From: JANOZM01 sp031429355
GTDB taxonomy: Bacteria > Pseudomonadota > Gammaproteobacteria > Burkholderiales > Burkholderiaceae_E
Direction: 5' to 3'
DNA: 64,000 nucleotides
NCBI GenBank assembly: GCA_031429355.1
Contig: JANOZM010000007.1
Coordinates: forward strand, 1 to 64,000
Of this stretch, positions 59,314 through 64,000 are shown one piece after another. Under the pieces are notes generated by a model. That model was not told the DNA's origin. It saw only the letters and a list, made by a program, of their open reading frames with translations, and searched no databases. The stretch's first letter is position 1; the number at the start of each line of letters is the position of its first letter. The position numbers and the translations under genes were made by a program.

Positions 59314-59635
59314 AGCCAAACCCGAAAAACTACTCATTACCAAAAGTTCAGGCAATGTTTTTGCAGACTTAGGGTTCGATGCCGCTCAAGCGAGCAATTT
59401 AAAAATGCGGTCTGAACTAATGATTGCCATCGAGCGCTGGTTCGCATCAAGCGGGTTAACGCAAGCTAAGGCGGCCAAGCTAACGGGCATTTCACAGCCA
59501 CGGCTCAACCTTGTTCTTAAAGGCAAGGTGAACGAACTTTCGATTGATGCACTGGTCAATATTGCCAGCGCGGCAGGTCTACAGCTGAAACTGTCGTCAA
59601 GTCAGCCTAAAGTTAACGCTCGGAAAGCCGCTTAA
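59303..59635 (+). CDS. HigA-like XRE antitoxin
   Basis: A 110-aa helix-turn-helix protein. The HTH region is LTQAKAAKLTGISQPRLNLVL followed by KGKVNELSIDALVNIASAAG, read as overlapping segments of one XRE domain (about residues 50-95). The N-terminal part would wrap around the toxin. It likely neutralises the upstream toxin and represses their operon. Toxin and antitoxin genes overlap, so translation is coupled. Confidence 0.85.
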   Translation: MPNKAKPEKLLITKSSGNVFADLGFDAAQASNLKMRSELMIAIERWFASSGLTQAKAAKLTGISQPRLNLVLKGKVNELSIDALVNIASAAGLQLKLSSSQPKVNARKAA

Positions 59636-59831
59636 AAAGATTGTTTCGCAAATCGAATCGAAATTGAATAACGAGTTGCGAATGGACTCCTCGGTTGTTG
59701 TCAAAAACTAAGCATCAAATGCTTCGCTAACAGGCTAGGAAAAATTTTTATGTGACGGATCAACACTAGCTCTTCAGCTTTAGACGATCTTGAAGACGTT
59801 ATGTTTACGATTTTCAAATTCGAAAGTTAAC

Positions 59832-60320
59832 TCACTTTCGGACAAATTCAAGCCACCGACCAGCCATTTGAACCCGTAGCCCGTGAGGCGGACCCTTTGC
59901 TTTTACCTCAGCCTCTATTTCAACAAAGAAGTTAAGTCGTTCTAGGGTTCCCCCGTAAAACTTGGTTACCTTATTGTAAGGTGCTGCGCTATACGTTGCT
60001 TCTATCGCAGAAAGGTAGATTGTTCGCATTTGATCCAGTGGCATGCCAGCCGAGTACTTGGGATGCAACTTCAATGAAAGTAGCTTTGTTTTGCCATGAG
60101 TTGAAACGATTTCGAGAATTGCCAAAGCGATGTTCGATTCTTTGCCTTCGACTACAGCGTAAAAATCATCTATGGGCGCATTTGCTATTTTGTTGTCTAG
60201 GCGATTAAACAACGCTGAATATTCAACCGCGAATATTTTCTCGCCACAGGCCAAACTCCAGTCTGCACGACTATCTGTAAGGACGACTTGGTTAATCAGT
60301 TTATGCGTTATTTTTTTCAA
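59832..60320 (-). CDS. Hypothetical protein in the tRNA-Thr island
   Basis: A 162-aa protein I do not recognise. It starts with TTG at 60320 (weak AAGG upstream). The mid part LALAILEIVSTHGKTKLLSL and KLHPKYSAGMPLDQMRTIYLSAIEATY has the look of a strand-then-helix acetyltransferase-like fold, but no acetyl-CoA motif can be confirmed. No signal peptide or helices in the membrane. It lies between the antitoxin and the tRNA gene and is probably cargo of the same small element. Confidence 0.55.
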   Translation of the reverse strand: MKKITHKLINQVVLTDSRADWSLACGEKIFAVEYSALFNRLDNKIANAPIDDFYAVVEGKESNIALAILEIVSTHGKTKLLSLKLHPKYSAGMPLDQMRTIYLSAIEATYSAAPYNKVTKFYGGTLERLNFFVEIEAEVKAKGPPHGLRVQMAGRWLEFVRK

Positions 60321-60637
60321 AATGTTGGCCTTTAATTAAACGCTCGTAGAGGTCAACATTAAAAATCGTTTGCGCCCAGCTTTCAACGGCTGTTTTTAGC
60401 AGCTCTCGGTTTTAATAACTATAAAGCTGGTCGCTTCGTTTTGCCCTTAGTACGTCGAGAGAACGTTACAGCCTCCTTTTTCATTAAGCTACGCCTTTAA
60501 CTTTACAACTTTAGCGCCAGGTTGTAGCCCATCTAGATAGTCAACGAAAAATGGAGAGACTCGCCGAACCAGTTATCCGATTAAGTCGTTATTTTTTTGG
60601 TATTTTGTACTTTATCGGGCATTGCCGAACTTGGGAG
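60321..60637. other. Gene-free stretch between the island cargo and tRNA-Thr
   Basis: About 317 bases without a supported gene. No integrase fragment, direct repeat or strong hairpin is recognised. Together with the gap on the left side it may represent decayed element sequence. Confidence 0.5.
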
Positions 60638-60713
60638 TGGTGCCGATGAGAGGAATTGAACCCCCGACCTTCGCATTACGAATGCGCTGCTCTACCAACT
60701 GAGCTACATCGGC
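60638..60713 (-). tRNA. tRNA-Thr (anticodon CGU)
   Basis: The 76-base gene folds into a complete cloverleaf: acceptor GCCGATG/CATCGGC, D-arm GCTC...GAGC, anticodon loop TTCGTAA with anticodon CGT, T-arm with GGTTCAATTCC, and an encoded CCA. It closely resembles the E. coli tRNA-Thr of the same anticodon. It decodes ACG. The 3' 25 bases are duplicated at 58789-58813. Confidence 0.97.
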
Positions 60714-60797
60714 TTGTTTAGTTTGCAGCCTTTCGAAAATAGCCCGAGACGGACCATCGACTGCCTGCGTACCCTTCGAAATCGATTATATCGAAGA

Positions 60798-61745
60798 TCA
60801 AAGTTTCGTTTCAGCACCTGCATTTCGACCTAAACCCTTAGGCAATGGAAACGACACATGCTCTTCAATCCCATCTAATTTACGAATCGAAGTAGCACCT
60901 AAAGACTTGAGCCGTTCAATCAATTCGTTGACTAAAATTTCTGGTGCAGATGCGCCGGCAGTGACACCAATTTTCGTTTTACCTAGCAACCATTTAGGAT
61001 CAAGCTCGGCAGCTGAACCGACCATGTGTGATTCCACCCCGTAACGTTCAGCAACTTCACGCAACCGATTACTGTTGGAACTGCTGGGGCTGCCAACAAC
61101 CAACACCAAATCAGCTTGCGGCGCCATGAACTTAACCGCATCTTGGCGATTCTGTGTAGCGTAACAAATGTCTTGTTTTTTCGGTTCGGCAACCAAAGGG
61201 AAACGCTTTTTAATCGCGTCAATGACGGCTTTACAATCGTCTACCGATAAAGTCGTTTGAGTAACGTAGGCCACCTTATCGGTCTGCGGCAATTGTAAAT
61301 TTTCGACATCGCGTTCGTTTTCGACTAAATAAATACCCGCATCGGCCTGCCCCATAGTCCCTTCAACTTCGGGATGTCCTTCGTGGCCAATCATAATAAT
61401 TGCGTAATCGTCTTTACGTAGTTTCATCACTTCGATATGTACTTTAGTCACCAACGGACATGTGGCATCGAACACGCGAAACAGTCGGCGCTCGGCATCT
61501 TGGCGAACTGAGCGCGGTACACCATGCGCCGAGAAAATCAAGGTAGAGCCATTTGGGACATCGCTTAAGTGGTCAACAAAAATCGCCCCCTTTTGCTTTA
61601 AATCGTTTACAACAAAATCGTTGTGAACAATTTCGTGGCGTACATAAATTGGTGCACCAAAAAGATCGAGCGCACGCTCGACTATTTCAATTGCACGGTC
61701 TACTCCAGCACAAAATCCACGCGGCTGAGCCAATACGATTTCCAT
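60798..61745 (-). CDS. ispH: 4-hydroxy-3-methylbut-2-enyl diphosphate reductase
   Basis: IspH (LytB) performs the last step of the MEP isoprenoid pathway with a 4Fe-4S cluster. The 315-aa product has the three conserved Cys regions: PRGFCAGVDRAIEIVE, FDATCPLVTKVH and DICYATQNRQDAV, and VVGSPSSSNSNRLREVA near the substrate site. Length is normal. Its start overlaps the stop of the upstream fkpB-like gene by one base, the usual operon in proteobacteria. Confidence 0.97.
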   Translation of the reverse strand: MEIVLAQPRGFCAGVDRAIEIVERALDLFGAPIYVRHEIVHNDFVVNDLKQKGAIFVDHLSDVPNGSTLIFSAHGVPRSVRQDAERRLFRVFDATCPLVTKVHIEVMKLRKDDYAIIMIGHEGHPEVEGTMGQADAGIYLVENERDVENLQLPQTDKVAYVTQTTLSVDDCKAVIDAIKKRFPLVAEPKKQDICYATQNRQDAVKFMAPQADLVLVVGSPSSSNSNRLREVAERYGVESHMVGSAAELDPKWLLGKTKIGVTAGASAPEILVNELIERLKSLGATSIRKLDGIEEHVSFPLPKGLGRNAGAETKL

Positions 61746-62191
61746 TACAACACTCCAATAATTTGCACTTCAAAGCGGATCGGGCGGCCTGCAAGTGGGT
61801 GATTAAAATCAAAAACCGCGCGTTCGTTGCTAATTTCTTTCAGCACCCCAGCGAAACGACCACCGTCAGGGCTAGGAAACTCAACTAAATCACCTAGCTC
61901 GTAATCGGTCTCGTCAGAATTTTTGTTAAGTACAGAACGCGTCATTGCCTGGATTAAATCTGGATTGCGTGGTCCGTAGGCTTCGTCAGGCGCAAATTCG
62001 AACTTATGGCTAGTACCCTCAGCCAAACCGATTAGTGCTCGTTCTAACGACTCAGCCAAATGGCCATACCCCGGACTTACAGTCGCCGGTTTAGCCCCAA
62101 ACGTACTAATGACTTCTTGGCCGTCATCAGCCAAAGTTACGCGGTAATGCAAAGTTACGTGTGAACCCAAAGCAATAATTGGCACCGACAT
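61745..62191 (-). CDS. fkpB: FKBP-type peptidyl-prolyl isomerase, FkpB/SlpA-like
   Basis: A 148-aa protein of the SlyD/FkpB group. It opens with VTLHYRVTLADDGQEVISTF, followed by the flap insert region (GPRNPDLIQAMTRSVL) and VFDFNHPLAGRPIRFEVQI, which is diagnostic of this group. It speeds cis-trans proline isomerisation in the cytoplasm. No His-rich tail as in SlyD. It is upstream of and coupled to ispH, as in E. coli. Confidence 0.93.
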   Translation of the reverse strand: MSVPIIALGSHVTLHYRVTLADDGQEVISTFGAKPATVSPGYGHLAESLERALIGLAEGTSHKFEFAPDEAYGPRNPDLIQAMTRSVLNKNSDETDYELGDLVEFPSPDGGRFAGVLKEISNERAVFDFNHPLAGRPIRFEVQIIGVL

Positions 62192-62270
62192 TGTTTCTCT
62201 GTTTTTTCAAATTAAATCAATTCGTATTTTAAAGCTTAAATGCAAAGTCCCTAAACATGAGTAAATTCAA

Positions 62271-62945
62271 ATGAGTATTTTGGATTGGAATCAAGAACAG
62301 CGTCCTCGTGAGCGATTGCTAACTAATGGAGCTACTGTTCTGAGTGACGCAGAGTTGCTCGCTATTTTCTTACGTACCGGTGTTAAAGGTGTAACAGCGG
62401 TCGATTTGGCACATCAGTTATTAGTTAAATTTGGAGGGCTTAGCCAAATATTATCAGCCAATCAAGCAACTTTTTGCGAGGCATTAGGCTTGGGGCCTAG
62501 CAAATTTGCGACCTTGGCGGCGGTGCTAGAAATGGCTAAACGGTCAAGCTTGCAAGAGTTAAAACAAACTAACGCGCTAAACAGCCCGCAATCTGTACAA
62601 GATTTTTTACGCTACTGGCTGCGCGGCAAACATTACGAGGTGTTTGTATTGTTAATGCTGGACAACCAAAATCACTTAATTAAAGCGCTAGAGCTTTTTC
62701 GAGGCACTGTAAATCAAACGGCCGTTTATCCGCGCGAAGTTGTCAAGACTTGCCTCGAACACAATGCCAGCTCGGTTATTTTTGCGCATAACCACCCCTC
62801 TGGGTGCGCCGAACCAAGTCGCGCCGACCAAATATTGACTCAGACCCTAAAGACCTCATTGGGATTGGTGGATATTCAAGTGCTCGATCATTTAATTATT
62901 GCTGGCCCAGCCAATTTTTCATTTGCCCAACACGGGCAAATTTAA
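62271..62945 (+). CDS. radC: RadC family JAB-domain protein
   Basis: A 224-aa protein with an N-terminal helix-hairpin-helix-like part (RPRERLLTNGATVLSDAELLA) and a C-terminal JAB/MPN domain with the metal motif FAHNHPSGCAEPSRADQ. RadC proteins were linked to DNA repair, but the role is unclear and the metal-dependent activity is not proven. Divergent from fkpB with an 80-base gap. Complete. Confidence 0.95.
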   Translation: MSILDWNQEQRPRERLLTNGATVLSDAELLAIFLRTGVKGVTAVDLAHQLLVKFGGLSQILSANQATFCEALGLGPSKFATLAAVLEMAKRSSLQELKQTNALNSPQSVQDFLRYWLRGKHYEVFVLLMLDNQNHLIKALELFRGTVNQTAVYPREVVKTCLEHNASSVIFAHNHPSGCAEPSRADQILTQTLKTSLGLVDIQVLDHLIIAGPANFSFAQHGQI

Positions 62946-63112
62946 GTCAACAAAACAATCGCCGCTACAGCCACAAAAATTCAATGTCTTAAAAGACCGT
63001 CCGCTGAGCCGCTTATTGCTCCGTCTATCTACAACCTAAGTCCGTCTGTCGTGCTTGCGTAGATAGGGTTTGCGCGCCTGACTACATTCTGCTTGGATCT
63101 AAAGGATTTCCC

Positions 63113-63598
63113 ATGCGGAACAAGGGTTTTACACTAATCGAGTTTGCAGTCGTGATGGCCATCGTTGGTATTTTGGTGAGCCTTGCCACGCCTTCTATCA
63201 TCAATTTGATGGCCAACGCCGACCTGCGCTCGAATGCGTCGAGCATCATAGGGGACTTTGGTACATCAAGAGCCGAAGCACTTCGTACGCGCCGCTCCGT
63301 AACGATGTGTGCCCGCGCCGCGGGCTCGGGTTGTGGCACTGACTGGACATTGGGATGGATTGTCTTTCAAGACACCAATAACAACCAATCTGTAGACACT
63401 GGCGAACGCATTATTCGCCAGCAAGACGGCGTCGAAGGTGCCGTAACGCTAACCGGGCCCAGCACTTTTACCTTTCGAAGCTCTGGCACGGTAGCGGTGG
63501 CTGGAACCTTGGTTTTAAGGCATCCAAAAGCATCGACTGGCCGTGATTTACAAGTCATTCAAGGAGGACGTGTGATGTCCAACGTAGTGAACCCATGA
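63113..63598 (+). CDS. fimT: FimT/GspH-type minor pseudopilin
   Basis: A 161-aa type IV pilin-like protein. It has a short leader with the prepilin peptidase site G-FTLIEFAVVMAIVGILV (cleavage after Gly 5), one hydrophobic helix and a globular domain typical of GspH/FimT (AEALRTRRSVTMCARAA, WTLGWIVFQDTNNN). Two Cys may form a disulfide. FimT-type minor pilins prime pilus assembly and can bind DNA in competence. A good Shine-Dalgarno (AAAGGA) precedes the ATG. It is the first gene of a minor pilin operon that continues beyond the window. Confidence 0.92.
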   Translation: MRNKGFTLIEFAVVMAIVGILVSLATPSIINLMANADLRSNASSIIGDFGTSRAEALRTRRSVTMCARAAGSGCGTDWTLGWIVFQDTNNNQSVDTGERIIRQQDGVEGAVTLTGPSTFTFRSSGTVAVAGTLVLRHPKASTGRDLQVIQGGRVMSNVVNP

Positions 63599-64000
63599 AG
63601 CTAACTAAATTAAAACAACAAGCTGGCTTTACGTTGGTTGAAATCCTTGTTTCCATCGTTATTGGTGCTATCGGACTGATGGGGGTTGCACGTTTGCAAT
63701 TAGTGACCCTACAAAACAATAGCGCTTCACAGTTCAGATCAATTGCTATTCAATTGGCTTCGGATATGTTTGAACGTATGCGCACAAATCAAGAATCGGT
63801 TAACGCAGGTGGTTACAACCAGCCTGCAACCAGTGCTACTGCCGCAAACTACACTACTCCTGCCGCATCGTGCGCGAACGCGGGTGTTTGTACCCCAGTC
63901 GAACGCGCCGCAACCGATTTAGCAGAAGCCATGGCTCAGGCGCGCACCATCTTACCGGGCGGCGTTATTGTTGTTTGTATCGACAGCGGTTCTGGCACGC
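63595..64000 (+). CDS. pilV: Type IV pilus minor pilin PilV, 3' end beyond the window
   Basis: An open frame from ATG 63595, overlapping the fimT stop by four bases, to the window edge (135 codons). The prepilin motif is G-FTLVEILVSIVIGAIGLMG, followed by RLQLVTLQNNSASQFRSIAI and LASDMFERMRTN, the conserved pattern of PilV. The Thr/Ala/Cys-rich domain that follows is also usual. Part of the minor pilin complex that starts pilus assembly. No stop is seen, so it is partial. Confidence 0.9.
   Translation, partial: MKLTKLKQQAGFTLVEILVSIVIGAIGLMGVARLQLVTLQNNSASQFRSIAIQLASDMFERMRTNQESVNAGGYNQPATSATAANYTTPAASCANAGVCTPVERAATDLAEAMAQARTILPGGVIVVCIDSGSGT

Noticed and set aside
1..64000. CRISPR arrays, IS elements and prophage genes
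   Set aside because: No spaced direct repeats of CRISPR type, transposase, integrase or phage structural genes were seen. The tandem repeats at gene ends have no spacers and the tRNA-linked island has no integrase.

Overview
The window is a bacterial contig that reads as a low-GC member of the Burkholderiales (Betaproteobacteria). The evidence is gene content and order. Divergent fur/bamE is followed by dapB, and hemH-hrcA sits divergent from nadK-recN. There is a Bug-type periplasmic binding protein, a 79-aa Trp-rich protein of the kind common in this order, 6S RNA behind zapA, and a ferredoxin-type reductase of the ascD-like group. Genus cannot be assigned from the sequence alone. The first ~1.28 kb is different: it is much richer in GC and encodes part of an FtsX/MacB-type permease typical of Acidobacteria-like genomes. 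It is fused directly into the 3' part of hemL, which most likely makes it a chimeric contig end.

Region by region: 1-1286 foreign permease fragment; 1284-6261 hemL (truncated), dnaJ, dnaK, grpE on the minus strand; 6344-10554 a secreted protein, a four-PAS/GGDEF/EAL protein and a Kbp-like BON-LysM protein; 10626-18000 housekeeping block (hemH, NTF2-like, hrcA, nadK, recN, fur, bamE, dapB); 18119-22598 CAP protein, cupin, orphan ParA, a decayed ABC ATPase and a ScsB/DsbD-type reductase; 22781-24367 zapB-like, zapA, 6S RNA and a TauE/SafE permease; 24452-27858 matB, Bug protein, lgt; 28121-49220 a 21-kb exopolysaccharide locus; 49405-55943 ilvD, small genes, cytochrome c, a possible sRNA and livHMGF; 55981-58622 reductase, SDR and lipoprotein; 58789-60713 a small island with a HigBA-like toxin-antitoxin pair, bounded by a tRNA-Thr gene and a copy of its 3' end; 60798-64000 ispH, fkpB-like, radC and the start of a minor-pilin operon (fimT, pilV).

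The 28-49 kb locus is the most unusual part. It carries cellulose-type genes (bcsE, bcsD, a bcsP/R-like gene, two bcsQ ATPases, bcsB and a bcsA homologue). The BcsA homologue has lost every catalytic motif and the PilZ motifs. A separate, motif-complete PgaC-like family 2 glycosyltransferase lies upstream with a small membrane protein, a short TPR-barrel porin in place of BcsC, and two paralogous envelope proteins with an amidotransferase-like domain and a degenerate deacetylase-like domain. An alginate-type O-acetylation module follows (AlgI, two AlgJ/AlgX-like proteins, AlgF). My reading is a hybrid synthase-dependent system making an O-acetylated polymer. In this model the glycosyl transfer moved to the separate GT2 and the BcsA homologue stays as a non-catalytic membrane partner. 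The polymer identity is unknown.

A second pattern runs through the window: several gene 3' ends carry short tandem duplications (13-26 nt units) that repeat the stop-codon region.
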